Counted from the stretch's first letter, positions 1 through 10,210 are shown. The stretch is 64,000 nt of DNA from Mauremys mutica (GCF_020497125.1 NC_059074.1:194402915-194466914), one strand, 5' to 3'. A program made the numbers and translations. Notes: a model not told the origin generated them from the sequence alone.

Positions 1-435
1 AACAGTATTAAAATGCCTCATGGAAATGGCTCTTTGTTTCTAAGATGGGCAAATTGCTTCTTTGGCCATGACTTGAGAGGGATTTTATGGGAACACAGGA
101 CCCATTCTTTTGTCCCTCACCTCTAACGATAGCACGCAGCTCTCAACAACTCCTCTTCTACAGGAAAGGAAGGAAGAAGGTTGCCAGGTGAGAGTAGCTG
201 GCGATTAGTCTGCCGATGGCGACTCATGGGAGGGACACAAAGAGTGGCACCAGCTAAGAGGGGGGGGCACGTGACCTCCCCACGTGACTCCTCCCTGCCC
301 CACCCTCAACCCGGGGCCTCCATGCTCTCTCCATCCCCTCCCCGACCCACATTACCTGGGGGGTAGCCTCTATCCTCCCACTGCACCAGGTACTGATTTC
401 AGCGGATACGGATTTCTGAATTGCAGGGCTCCCCC
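1..435. other. Intergenic flank, nothing recognised
   Basis: Unique-looking sequence that turns GC-rich from about 240, with G and C runs. Several overlapping ORFs exist on both strands but none shows a domain, splice signals or codon bias I recognise. I treat them as chance frames in GC-rich DNA. Confidence 0.5.
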
Positions 436-653
436 AGGAACCACAGCAGTTAAAGGAGCAGAATGTGGGGCCACCGGGTGGCCCCCCGCCGGCAGCTCCT
501 CTGGCGTGGCTGTACCATCCCCAACCCTGTCCTCCGCTGGGGCTGTACACACCCCAGACAGGCGACGCGGCTGCATGGAAGGGCTGGGGGCGGGGCTGGG
601 GGGGGGGGACTCAGCGGCCCCACATTCTGCTCTTTTCGACACTGTGGTTCCCT
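436..653. repeat. Fold-back (inverted-repeat) element, GC-rich loop
   Basis: The left arm 436-472 (aggaaccacag ... gagcagaatgtggggcc) is the imperfect reverse complement of the right arm 616-653 (ggccccacattctgctc ... ctgtggttccct). The intervening ~143 bases are GC-rich with a G run near 600. The arms are about 37 bases with a few differences. It could be an old MITE or two facing copies of one repeat. I could not define target duplications. Confidence 0.55.
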
Positions 654-1644
654 GCTTAATGTGCCCCCAGGAGTCTGGGGAGGGGCATGTAACCCTTCTT
701 GCCTCTCCCAGGTGTCGCCCACCTGTCAGTGGGTCAGGGCCACACTCCTCTCTCCCGTCCTTTTGGGTCTGGAAAAGCAGCTCCCCTTTACTTGCAGCTT
801 CTCTCTCTCAGACATGCATGACCTTGCAGGCCCCCAGGGCATTCAGCTGCAGCTCCTAGCAACAACAGGCATCACACTTTCAGTCTTCATAAAGCTGGCT
901 CCTCAGGGATAGTGGAGTTGAGGCCTTGCCACATGCTAACAGCTGAAAATCTGCAAGTCAGCTTCCCAGTGCTCTGACAAGTCCTATCGCAGACATTCAT
1001 CAGCCCCTTTCCTGTTAAGAAATCAGAGTACTGGTGTAAAACACAGCTAATAACTGGTTATTTCTTTACTTTAAAAAAAACCCTGATGGGATGGTTAAAC
1101 CTAGTCAATAATTTAAGGCTTGACTGGGAGGTTACCCCAGGTCCTGAGGAAGGGGCAGCATGTATTTATGCTGCCCCAGGAGCAGACCAAGGACCAGACT
1201 ATGATGAAAGAGTTACATATGAGCCCCTAGAGTTCCCCCCTTGCTGCAGGTAATCTGCCACCAACCATATCTATTCCTGTGGCTTCCCTCTTTGCTGGCT
1301 AGCTATGCTGGCTGGTGTGTTGAGGGGATGGGAGAGCAATACGGACCCTGCCCACTTACGTGCTCAGGAGAGGCTAGTCTACACAACAATATAACCTGTG
1401 ATGCAGGCGGCCAGTGCAGGGGAGGAAGGAGGTGACTTAATCCCTTTAATCCCCTGCGTGCAGGTACACAAGGTTAGCCAGTGTCTTGGTATTTAGTTCA
1501 AGCTCACTGAGACCCACGCTACAATGGAACTATTTAGTGCCTTGCATGCCTTGCAAGAACTCGTAGTGCAGATTGGAACAATAATATAGGTGTGTCAGGG
1601 TGTCAGTGAACTGGGGAATAATACGTCCTTACTATGGGGCTGAT
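654..1644. other. Intergenic flank, no gene recognised
   Basis: Moderate GC falling toward AT-rich. There are scattered short ORFs (for example 1241-1435 +) with no recognisable domain. Nothing repetitive stands out by eye. Confidence 0.5.
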
Positions 1645-1753
1645 CTTGCAGACATTTGCCAGGTATAATGCCTACTACCATGAGTAGTCCCATTGAAACC
1701 AATAGGACTAGTCATGGTCGTAAGCACCATGCCTGGTAGCAAGTGTCTGCAGG
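1645..1753. repeat. Ancient palindromic interspersed repeat
   Basis: cttgcagacatttgccagg at the left pairs imperfectly with cctggtagcaagtgtctgc at the right. The middle is of the form gagtagtcccattgaa ... aataggactagtcatg. I recall this tgcagg/cattgaagtcaatgg type of hairpin repeat as common in turtle and other sauropsid genomes. Family naming would need a repeat library. Confidence 0.55.
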
Positions 1754-2177
1754 AGTGGCCTCAAGTATTACACAATAATAAGCATTCATACTGTGCACTT
1801 TAAAGTACACAGTAATCATGACTTACCGTATTTCCCAGTGTAAAAATCTTTTTAGAATACACTTTTGGGAAAGGTGCTTTATAATTATTATAAGTGTACA
1901 ATAAAGTGAGTTACAAAAACAAGTAACAGCAAAAGAAAGAGAGACTGAACAGAAAGTGAAATTTCTCTTTGCTGTTGTCTAATTAGATGTATGAACAAGT
2001 TTCTTGAATTAAAAGTTAAGCAAAACATGTTGGAATGCTTCTGGAGGAGCCATTATAGTACACTGTGTCTGTACTATAGTGTGTATACCCCAGTTTTTAC
2101 AGTACAGGCTTTTGTTTTGATCTATATGCCATGGGGTAAGTACTTTATTCTGTAAAGTGCTTTGAGACCCTCAGAAA

Positions 2178-2326
2178 TACAAAAACAATGAGTCCGGAGG
2201 CACCCTAAAGACTAACAGCTTTATTTGGGCATAAATTTTCATGGGTAAAAAACCCACTTCTTCAGGTGCCACCGGACTCCTCGTTGTTTTTGTAGATACA
2301 GACTAACACGGCTATCCCTCTGATAC
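2178..2326 (+). repeat. Interspersed repeat ending ctctgatac, 5' part inverted
   Basis: The 3' part (2265-2326) reads GGTGCC(A)CCGGACTCC ... GACTAACACGGCTA ... CTCTGATAC, a repeat I recall as abundant in turtles. The 5' part (2178-2264) is the same element in reverse: 2178-2204 is the imperfect complement of 2265-2295. This gives a fold-back with a loop of about 60 bases. Related copies are at 25287-25501 and 54975-55094. 5' inversions like this are typical of reverse-transcribed elements made by twin priming. Confidence 0.7.
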
Positions 2327-2335
2327 TTGGAAATA

Positions 2336-2627
2336 CAGTAGAACTTCAAGTTTACAAACAACAATCTTACAAACAACCAGTGATATGAACTATTTTTCCA
2401 AACAGGAAGAAACAAAATACAGAACAAACGTGATGTTGATGAAGAACAAGTTAACATCCCTCACATTGTGATGCCTTCAAATGCATTGGAAATCGATTTG
2501 CAGTGGTTTATAAAACAGCAAGAAAGTGATGCACTGGAACTTATGCACCATGCCTACTGTAATTGTGAGATATTCAGTTTTATGAGCTCCTCAATCCCCA
2601 ATTGTTTGTAAAATAGAGGATCTGCTG
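2336..2627 (+). mobile_element. Tigger/pogo-like element relic, 292 bp, TA flanks
   Basis: The left end CAGTAGAACTTCAAGTTTAC and right end TTTGTAAAATAGAGGATCTG CTG are imperfect inverted repeats, flanked by TA on both sides (2334-2335 and 2628-2629), the target of Tc1/mariner-pogo elements. Inside, 2468-2555 translates without a stop as VMPSNALEIDLQWFIKQQES and on through DALELMHH. This resembles the C-terminal LQWFEQQ-type tail of Tigger transposases. That points to a remnant of the transposase end kept in a deleted copy. A related MITE lies at 53270-53666. Confidence 0.6.
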
Positions 2628-2629
2628 TA

Positions 2630-3349
2630 ATAAGGTGCTATATTTACATAGTGCTGAAAATATGGAAGTAATATAAATATATAACATTATTATTCATTAT
2701 TTTACAATGCCAGTATCATCCAATGCAGCTTACAGACTTGTGTGAAGATAAGTGCCAAGCATTACTATTATTATAAAGCATGACGCTGCTTGGGGGAGAG
2801 TGTGTTGAACTCTACCAAACCACCTGGCACCACAGTAAAGAGCTCTGCGTGCAGTGAAATGACGGCAAACAGAAAACAAGACAAAAATCAATGAAAAATG
2901 CAAAAACAAATCAAATGCATGAAACTAACATGAAGGGATTTGATTTACAACCCTAGAATCAAAGAAAGTGAAAAAAAAATCCCTTATCTCCCACACTACC
3001 ACTTCCCAGTGTGTCCCAGCATGCGCTCAGCTGCCTAGAGCTGTAGCACATGCTGCAGTCCCTGAGCACAAGGGGGTGAGCTGAGGACAGAATCCCTGCT
3101 CCAGCTCTATTTGCATGAATGGCCTTTGCATTTGGTGGGCAGGAGCAAGGGCCTTCTCCATTCATATCTGGCAGCTCCGAGTAGAGGCATTTGGGAAAGG
3201 GAAATAAAAGGTGCGCCTTTTAACTGCTTTGAAACTCATGGGTGTGGAAGAAATTCCTACAAAGACCCTAAGGCTGTGTGTGTTTGTGTGGGGGGGGGCA
3301 GTTATAGATATTATCCTTTAAAATAAGAGTAAGGTCTGAGGCTCCAGAG
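2630..3349. other. Intergenic flank, nothing recognised
   Basis: AT-rich sequence with short ORFs only (for example 2959-3165 on the minus strand) and a G run near 3290. No gene or element identified. The minisatellite begins after it. Confidence 0.5.
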
Positions 3350-4839
3350 AATGGGGTTGTAAGAGAGATGTGTCCTTAGGAGCTTGGATTATATGGGGTA
3401 TCAGATGCATTATTGAAGGGTATGGGGTTATATGAAGGCAGATGCATTTTTGAGACAGACCTGTGGTTATATAGGGGCAGATGTATTCCTGGGGACTTGG
3501 GTTTCACGAGGGATCAGATGCGTTATTGAGGGGGCCAGGGTTATATTGCGGGGTTGAGTTACATGGGGATCAGATGCATTATTGAGAAGGTTGGGCAGTT
3601 GTATTGTAGGGGTAGTTGCATTATTGAGGGGCCAGGGTTATATTGTGGGGTTGAGTTATATGGGGTATCAGATGCATCAAGAGGCTGGATTTATACAGAA
3701 GCAGATGCATTTTTGAGACAGATGGGATTGTATGGGAGGCAGAACCACTACTGAGTGGCTGGGGTAACAAGGGGGGATCCAATACATTACTGAGGGGCTG
3801 GGGTTATCTGGGGATCTGATGCAGTACTGAGGAGATGGGGCCATATGGGGGATGCAATGTGATAGGGTTATTTGATCAAGGTGCTAGGGTTATTTGGGGG
3901 ATCTGATACATTACTAAGGGACTAGGGTTATGTAAAGGATCTCATGCTTTACTGAGGTGCCGGAATTCTATGGGGGACCCAATGCAGAACAGGGGGCTGG
4001 GCTTATATGGGGGATCCCATGCAGAATGGGGAGGGTTCATCTGGGGGATCCCATACAGTCCTTAGAGCTGAAGTTGTCTGGAGGATCCCATGCAGCACAG
4101 AGCGGCCAGGTTGGGATAATCAGGGGGAGGGGGAGGTCCCATGCGACATAGGGGGCTGGGGCTACAGGGGGATCCCATGCAGCACAGAATGCCCCAGCTG
4201 GAGTTCATGAGCATCTCATGCAGCATGGAGAGGCCCAGCAGAGGTTAATGAGAAATCCCATGCAGCACAGAGGAACCCACCTGAGGTTACACACGGGATC
4301 CCCTGCAGCATGGAGGGAGACCTGGGCGAGGTTACACGGGGGGAATCCCCTGCAGCACGGAGGGACCCAGGCGAGGTTACACGGGAGATCCCCTGCAGCA
4401 AGGAGGGACCCAGGCAAGGTTACATGGGGAGATCCCCTGCAGCAAGGAGGGACCCAGGCAAGGTTACATGGGGAGATCCTGTGCAGTACAGAGGGGCCAG
4501 GCTGGGATTATCTCGGATGGATCCCATGCTGTACAGGGTGCTGGAGATACAGGGGGATTGCATGCAGCACAGAAGGGCCCAGCTAAGGTTATACAGGGGA
4601 TCCCATGCAGCATTGAGGGACTCAGCTAAGGTTACATGGGGGATCCCGTGCAGCACAGAAGGGCCCAGCTGAGGTTACATGGGGGGATCCATGCAGCCCA
4701 GAGGGCCCCTGACCCCAGCTGTTACACAGGGGGATCCCATGCAGCATGGAGGGACTCCGCTGCGGTTATTTGGGGGACCCCAGACAGTACTGAGGGCTGG
4801 GGTTACATGGGGAATCCTATGCAGCAGGAGGGGCCTGGC
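3350..4839 (+). repeat. Degenerate distal part of promoter-proximal minisatellite
   Basis: Diverged tandem units carry the recurring words ggggttatatgggg and gatcagatgcattattgagg, drifting toward gatcccatgcagcacagagg and ggttacatgggg. Between about 4297 and 4475 neighbouring units are spaced 47, 43, 44 and 44 bases. Earlier units (from about 3350) are shorter, AT-richer and more worn. Recurring landmarks are a GGTTA(C/T)A box, a G run, GATCC(C/T) and TGCAG. This stretch grades into the homogeneous array that follows, so the two are treated as one repeat with an age gradient. Open frames across it are by-products of the repeat. Confidence 0.88.
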
Positions 4840-5895
4840 TGGCATGGGTGCGGGAGAAACCCACGCAGTGGCAGGGGCCTGGCCGGGGTTACACGGGTGG
4901 GGGAGGAGCCCATGCAGCAGGAGGGGCCCAGTCCGCATTACATGGGTGGGAGAGAAACCCACACAGTGGCAGGGGCCTGCTTAGCGTTACACTAGTGGGG
5001 GAGGGGGAGCCCACGCAGCGGGAGGGGCGCAGCTGGGGTTACACGGGTGGGGGGGAGCCCACGCAGCAGGAGGGGCCCGGCCGGGGTTACACGGGTGGGG
5101 GGGGAGAGCCCACGCAGCGGGAGGGGCCCGGCCGGGGTTACACCGGGGGGGGGGGCGAGCCCACGCAGCGGGAGGGGCCCGGCCGGGGTTACACGGGTGG
5201 GGGGGGAGAGCCCACGCAGCGGGAGGGGCCCGGCCGGGGTTACACGGGTGGGGGGGGGAGAGCCCACGCAGCGGGAGGGGCCCGGCCGGGGTTACACGGG
5301 TGGGGGGGGGAGAGCCCACGCAGCGGGAGGGGCCCGGCCGGGGTTACACGGGTGGGGGGGGGAGAGCCCACGCAGCGGGAGGGGCCCGGCCGGGGTTACA
5401 CGGGTGGGGGGGGGAGAGCCCACGCAGCGGGAGGGGCCCGGCCGGGGTTACACGGGTGGGGGGGGGGAGAGCCCACGCAGCGGGAGGGGCCCGGCCGGGG
5501 TTACACGGGTGGGGTGGGGAGAGCCCACGCAGCGGGAGGGGCCCGGCCGGGGTTACACGGGTGGGGGGGGAGAGCCCACGCAGCGGGAGGGGCCCGGCCG
5601 GGGTTACACGGGTGGGGGGGGAGAGCCCACGCAGCGGGAGGGGCCCGGCCGGGGTTACACGGGTGGGGGCGGGAGAGCCCACGCAGCGGGAGGGGCCCGG
5701 CCGGGGTTACACGGGTGGGGGCGGGAGAGGCCCGGCCGGGGCTACACGGGTGGGGGGGAGCCCACGCAGCGGGAGGGGCCCGGCCGGGGCTACACGGGTG
5801 GGAGGGGAGAGCCCACGCAGCGGGAGGGGCCCGGCCGGGGTTACACGGGTGGGGGGGGAGCCCACGCAGCGGGAGAGGCCCGGCCAGGGCTACGG
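4840..5895 (+). repeat. Homogeneous GC-rich minisatellite, ~52-bp unit, upstream of SPRED2
   Basis: About seventeen near-identical units carry the landmark CCCACGCAG, starting at 5010, 5058, 5109, 5160, 5211, 5263, 5315, 5367, 5419, 5472, 5524, 5575, 5626, 5678, 5761, 5812 and 5861. Spacing is mostly 51-53 bases; the 83-base step holds one shortened unit. Each unit is a G run of 6-10, GAGAG, CCCACGCAGCGGGAGG, GGCCCGGCCGGGG and TTACACGGGT. Length differs mainly in the G run, as expected of slippage. The + strand is G-rich with several GGG/GGGG runs per unit, so G-quadruplex formation is plausible. Each unit adds several CpGs. It abuts the CpG island. Confidence 0.95.
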
Positions 5896-6169
5896 GGGGC
5901 AGAGGCAGCGGGCGGGGGTCTGGCGCAGCGCCGCCCCGTGCACGCCTGGGCCCGGCCGGCCGGAGAAGGAGGAGGAGGTAGGGGGAGGTCCTACTTCGCA
6001 GACGCGTCTCCTCCCCTCCCCGGCTCGCTCGGGCTCCGCCGTCCCCGCGCTCCGGCGGGACTGGAGGCTGCCGCGCGGCGGCGGCGGCTTTGGCAGCGGC
6101 GGGGCTGCCCGATCACGTCATCGCTTCCACCCAGTTTCCTCCTGCCGTCGGCGGCGGCGCGCCTCGGCC

Positions 6170-6395
6170 ATGGAGTGACCGAGGCGGGGATGGGGCTCGC
6201 GCGGGGCCGCCGGCTGCACCCGGGCGCCGCCGCTGCTGCTCCTGCTGCCGCCGCCCGCTGACCGGGCCAGCACCCCCGCCCCGAGCCAGGCCCCCGCCCG
6301 CAGCCAGGCGGCCTCCCCCGCAATGTGAAGCCCAGGAAGATGCGGAGGCGCAGCCCGGCTGCCCGCGGCGGGGGATGAGCCTAGAGGGGGAGAAA
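6170..6395 (+). promoter_or_regulatory. SPRED2: Cluster of upstream AUGs in the SPRED2 leader
   Basis: Reading toward the start codon: an ATG at 6170 in strong context (gccATGg) is followed one codon later by TGA, a two-codon uORF. An ATG at 6190 opens a 23-codon uORF ending at 6261. At 6323 ATG is directly followed by TGA, a start-stop. An ATG at 6340 opens MRRRSPAARGGG, and its TGA (6376-6378) overlaps the in-frame upstream ATG at 6375 as ATGA. Such leaders are known to lower main-ORF translation and make it stress-responsive. Which AUGs are in the mRNA depends on the unknown start site and on any leader splicing. Confidence 0.6.
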
Positions 6396-6421
6396 ATGAC
6401 CGAGGAAACCCACCCAGACGA
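6396..6421 (+). CDS. SPRED2: SPRED2 coding exon 1 (start codon to donor)
   Basis: The ATG at 6396 opens MTEETHPD plus two bases (GA) of the next codon. The exon ends at 6421, followed directly by a consensus donor GTAAGT (6422-6427). Joined to 63873 the split codon becomes GAT, giving MTEETHPD-D-DSY, which matches the known SPRED2 N-terminus. SPRED2 is a membrane-associated inhibitor of Ras-Raf-ERK signalling. From family knowledge it has an N-terminal EVH1 domain that recruits neurofibromin, a central KIT-binding region and a C-terminal cysteine-rich Sprouty domain; only the first residues are encoded here. The start has A at -3 (good Kozak position). An in-frame ATG lies 21 bases upstream at 6375 and would add MSLEGEK. 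I chose 6396 because it matches the established protein start. The exon lies in a CpG island, as expected for a broadly expressed gene. Confidence 0.95.
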
Positions 6422-7260
6422 GTAAGTGACGGGGGATAAACACCTGGGGGAGGGCAAAGTTGCGGCACTTGTGCGTGGAAGGGCTGCGGCGGGGGGTACC
6501 CCGGGCCGGGCCGGGCCAGCGGGGGCGGTGCGTGCCTGCTGCTCCCTGCAGCCATGCCCAGCCCGCTCCCTTGGCTGGTTGCAGGGCCCCTGCTGTGTGC
6601 ATTGGGTGCACGGTGCGTGTCTGTGCAGCCTTTGTTGCTGGGGGGAGGGGGCAGGAAGGTCCCGCGGCCAGGGAGGCCCAGTGTTGTTGTCTGTGCCTCG
6701 GCTGTATGAACGGTCCTGCTAACCCTGCTCCCCCCCGGGCTCTGCCCGACTGCTCCCCGCTTGCCCAGCCTGGCTCTCGGAAGCCCCCCGCCAGTCCCCT
6801 CCCCTCCCCCGGGGTGTGCGCGCTGCAGCGCTCACATCCGCCATTTCTCTTTTCTTGAATCGCCCTCATTTGCATACCACATTTTCATTCATAAAAAAAA
6901 AAAATACCCTGTCCGGGCGGGCGAGGGCCCGGCCCGGCGGGCGGGGCTGGCCGCTGGTGGAGCCGCCCGGCGGGGCTGCCGCGGGGACCCAGCCGCGGCG
7001 TGGGCCTGGGGGAAGGTCCCGTGCAAACGGGGTGGCGGGGAGGTGCGGGGCGCCCGGCGGAGCGTGCCTGGCCTGCGGGCGGGGGCTGGGACACTCGCGC
7101 GGAGCCTGCCCTGGCGTGAAGGCGGCTGGGACTCGGCTCTGCCTCCCCCGCCGGGCAGGGTGCACGGCTGGCGGCGGGCAGGGGCAGAGCTCGCCTCTCC
7201 CTGCCCCGTGGGCCGGCTCAGCCCGTGGCGCGGCGGCGGCGGCGGCTGTTTGTGAATAAG

Positions 7261-9469
7261 ACGGTTCCCGTTATTGTCACATGATCCTGGCATTCATAAA
7301 TCCGGTAACCTTCAGCCTGTCCCATTCACGCGCTCCGGCTGCCTGGTGCGCGGCTGCTGCCCGCAGGGCCTGGCGGGGAGAGACTTTGCCAGGCTGGGAA
7401 ACTCTCCTTCTTGGGGGGGAAAAAAAACCCACTTGTGGGCCCCAGACCACCCCCTCCTCCATGCGCTGCGCTGAAGGGGAAGGGGAAGTGACTCAGTTTT
7501 GCAGCACAGGCGAGGGGCGGTCGATGTCGAAGGTGTAATCTCGCAGACGTGGGGAGGATATTGTTACTGTTGCCCCTAATTCGGATGATCGTCAACGCAC
7601 TCGGAAGAGCAGTTCCTGCCTTTTGGTTGGTGTGAAGATTTATGCAGGAACGCAGTATCCACACTTGACTAGGGGATTCCACTGCCTATACACCTATTGC
7701 AACTAATGAACCTTGCACGTCCTATTCAAGGAATGGTAGTAAACATGAATAAAAGGTTAAATGTCAAACCATAAAATAACACTGGACCCTGCTTAAAAGT
7801 AATTGGTGTGGGGAAATGCCTATTAAAAGTGCATTATCCTCTGCTGGTTACAGTCTTTGTATGCATATTTAGTAATGAGCTCTTCAGACCCATGCCCTCA
7901 CATTTTGTCCAGAAATCTTGATTTGACATGTTTGAAGAAAAAAGTAATTGTGGTATAACTTATTCAGCTGTTCCATTGTGGCAATTATAATAATGGCTCC
8001 GATTCTGCAGTCACTTACATGCATGTTTAAATAAACATAAAGAACATGTTTTTTCGTGTTTGCAGGATCATGTCTTAGGTATGTAACCTTCCTCCAGTGA
8101 AATATGGTACTAGTCATCAATAAAATGCACAAGATATTTAATATACAACTCAGACTGTTAGCATGACATTTCTGTTTCAATAGCAATAGAATAGAAAGAG
8201 CTGAAATCCACCAATATTGTAATGCTTTTTTCTTGTAAGTGTTCTTCAGTTAAACCTGTCAGTGTTAACAGTATTTGCAAATAAATAGATTAATACTTCT
8301 ACAAGATCGTTTTGTGGGTAAATGCTGGGGACACCATGTTTGCATTTTTTTCATAATTATTGAGAGGACTGGTCTCAAAAATAAATTAACAAAGATGTTA
8401 TCACAATATTACAGAAACCTATTTAAGAGATGTACTCACCAAAACATTGGTCCTGGCTATCTTTTTCTGGGTTTGACAGACAGAAAAATGAGTCTCAATC
8501 TATAAAACAGGTATATGCTTCAGTATTTGGCATTAGACCCATACTTACAATGATTACTGCAGGTATTTTAAAACATTGTAAAAAATATGCAGCTTTATTC
8601 CTATTTACAATAGAAATGGTGGTTCAGTGGCGTGTACTGTGTTATCACTATCGCTAAAAACCAAACCCACACTAAATCAGGTTGTTGCAGAGTGATGAAG
8701 GAAATGGCTTTTAACTTCAACCCAGGTGTTAAGAGGGATTATATTTTTTGGCATTTCTCAATGGAGAAGCCGTAAAATATCTGCATAGTTTATGAAATTG
8801 TGATAAATTATGTTGAAGTCTAGCAGACTATGACAAGTCTTCCAAATAATAGTCCAGTTTATCATATGGATTTTCTCCACTAATAAAGCTAGGTTTAAAA
8901 CAAACAAACTGTAGGGTGGTTTGGTTTTTTTAGTAGTATTACAAATAATGGTTGCCACACTTTCCAGTCTGCTAGGCCATGTCTAAGCATAGTTAGTCTG
9001 TAGTGGAGAAATTAACTTCCTGGTTTAAAGTGGATTAAGGTAGTTAGTGGTTATGTATTTATTTATGCTCTTTTATCTAGTTAAACAATATTTTACTTTT
9101 TATGGTATTAGATGACAGAATATTCTAAGTGCATTTGGGGGTTGCAGCCAGGATGGATGTTGATTTAAAACAGCATGTTAGAAAATTGAGAGCATTCTGT
9201 TCAGAAATCTGATGCTTTGATTTTCAGTAGTTCATTTTGATTTGTTTTAGAATCATTTTTCCCTTTAACTGTTTCACTGCTTATACTTGCATTTCTGTCA
9301 TGTTTTTAAAAAGGAAACTAACTCATGACTTATTTTATTTTGAGGGGGGAATGGGAAGGATGCCACACCAGCTTGCCCTGGGATCTTCACAGTTTAACCA
9401 AGCAAAGCTGTCCCTGGCCATTACTTAAATGTGTGATTTACAAGAAAATCTCATGGGCGAGAGGAAGTG
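7261..9469. other. Intron 1 sequence, nothing recognised
   Basis: CpG content falls sharply after 7260 and the DNA becomes AT-rich. ORFs are short and show no homology I recognise. No repeat with clear ends was seen. Confidence 0.5.
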
Positions 9470-9790
9470 GTACTGGTGACTCAGTGGGCAGCGCTCTTTA
9501 GTCTGGGTAACTATTGAACCAATTTCCCAGTAAAGTGCTAATTGTCATCATGGCTGTTGGAGGTCCTGTCTTTCAGGTCAAATGTAAAACAGAGGACCTG
9601 ACCACTTACCATCATTAAACATCCTGAGCAAGTATTTGCAAGAGTAATCATGTTTTCCTAGTGAAGCTCGGATTGCTGCAGTACAATTCAGGCAGTTTAC
9701 ATTATGACTTGCTTCAATATTCTCTGTAATTTCCTTTATAAGTAATTCTTCACCTCCTATCCCAAATTGATGGATAGTGTTGCTGAAGTA
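9470..9790 (+). repeat. Old interspersed repeat relic
   Basis: Words such as cctgtctttcaggtcaaatgt, aaaacagaggacctgaccac, ttaccatcattaaacatcctg and agcaagtatttgcaagagtaa match my memory of a decayed amniote repeat (ctgtctttcagatgag ... gaggtcctgaccacttgtgg ... attaaagatcc). Ends are uncertain. Confidence 0.4.
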
Positions 9791-10115
9791 ATGACTTGTA
9801 CACTGTTTTTCACTTCAGTAAAAAGAAGTAAGGACCGGTGTGCTGATCAATTTCCTCAAGCTCTCCGAACAGTGGTAATAAGCTCTTCTATTTGCCCTTG
9901 ATATCCGGCTCTGATTTGCTTATTCTAGTTTCACTGAGTACACTATGAGCATATCACCACAGTACTTCTAATCCATGTTGGTGTTAACGGGCTTGTGAAT
10001 ATTTAATAAAACTTAAACCTAATTAAGTTGTAATGTTGAGTGAGTTGAAGCTAAGAGACATTAAAAAAAAATGTCAAATTCCATGTTCCTCTGGGCCATT
10101 CCATTATAATTGTCT

Positions 10116-10210
10116 ATGCCAAATCCAGCCATTGATCTTTATGAGGGACTCCCACTAAAGTCAGTCTTGTGCAAAAGCTGATGGCAGCTTTTAAATATCA
10201 GCAAGTACTA
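10116..10210 (+). repeat. 95-bp repeat, copy A (partner at 15856-15950)
   Basis: This segment and 15856-15950 align end to end with no gap and about five or six differences in 95 bases, same orientation, 5.74 kb apart. It begins ATGCCAAATCCAGCC and ends CAGCAAGTACTA. Similarity stops sharply on both sides. There are no terminal inverted repeats, tail or target duplication. It is either a local duplication or two copies of a short repeat family I do not know. Confidence 0.85.

Larger units (their letters stand above)
5896..7260 (+). promoter_or_regulatory. SPRED2: CpG island with presumed SPRED2 promoter and 5' leader
   Basis: From the end of the minisatellite to about 7260 the sequence is very GC-rich and dense in CpG, with many GGGCGG/CCCGCCC-like boxes. 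It ends shortly after a (GGC)n run near 7230. Exon 1 lies inside it. A CRE-like half site (CACGTCA, 6114-6120) sits about 280 bases before the start codon. No TATA box is seen at a plausible distance, which fits a dispersed CpG-island promoter. The transcription start cannot be fixed from sequence; between about 5950 and 6200 is a guess. Confidence 0.8.

Noticed and set aside
181..912. Overlapping ORFs on both strands near the window start (up to 191 codons)
   Set aside because: GC-rich flank including a fold-back element; three or more frames open at once; no homology recognised.
3350..5895. CRISPR-like array of regular repeats
   Set aside because: Units are contiguous and vary as wholes, with no conserved repeat/unique spacer alternation, and the setting is a vertebrate genome.
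4848..6261. ORFs of 292-404 codons on the + strand with a repeated GYTGGGGEPTQREGPGR-type protein
   Set aside because: They exist because many minisatellite units are near multiples of three bases and lack stops. All three frames are open in parts, and unit-length changes shift frames. No gene signals.
6897..6915. TATA-like A/T run (cattcataaaaaaaa) as a core promoter
   Set aside because: It lies downstream of coding exon 1, inside the intron, and is a simple A run.
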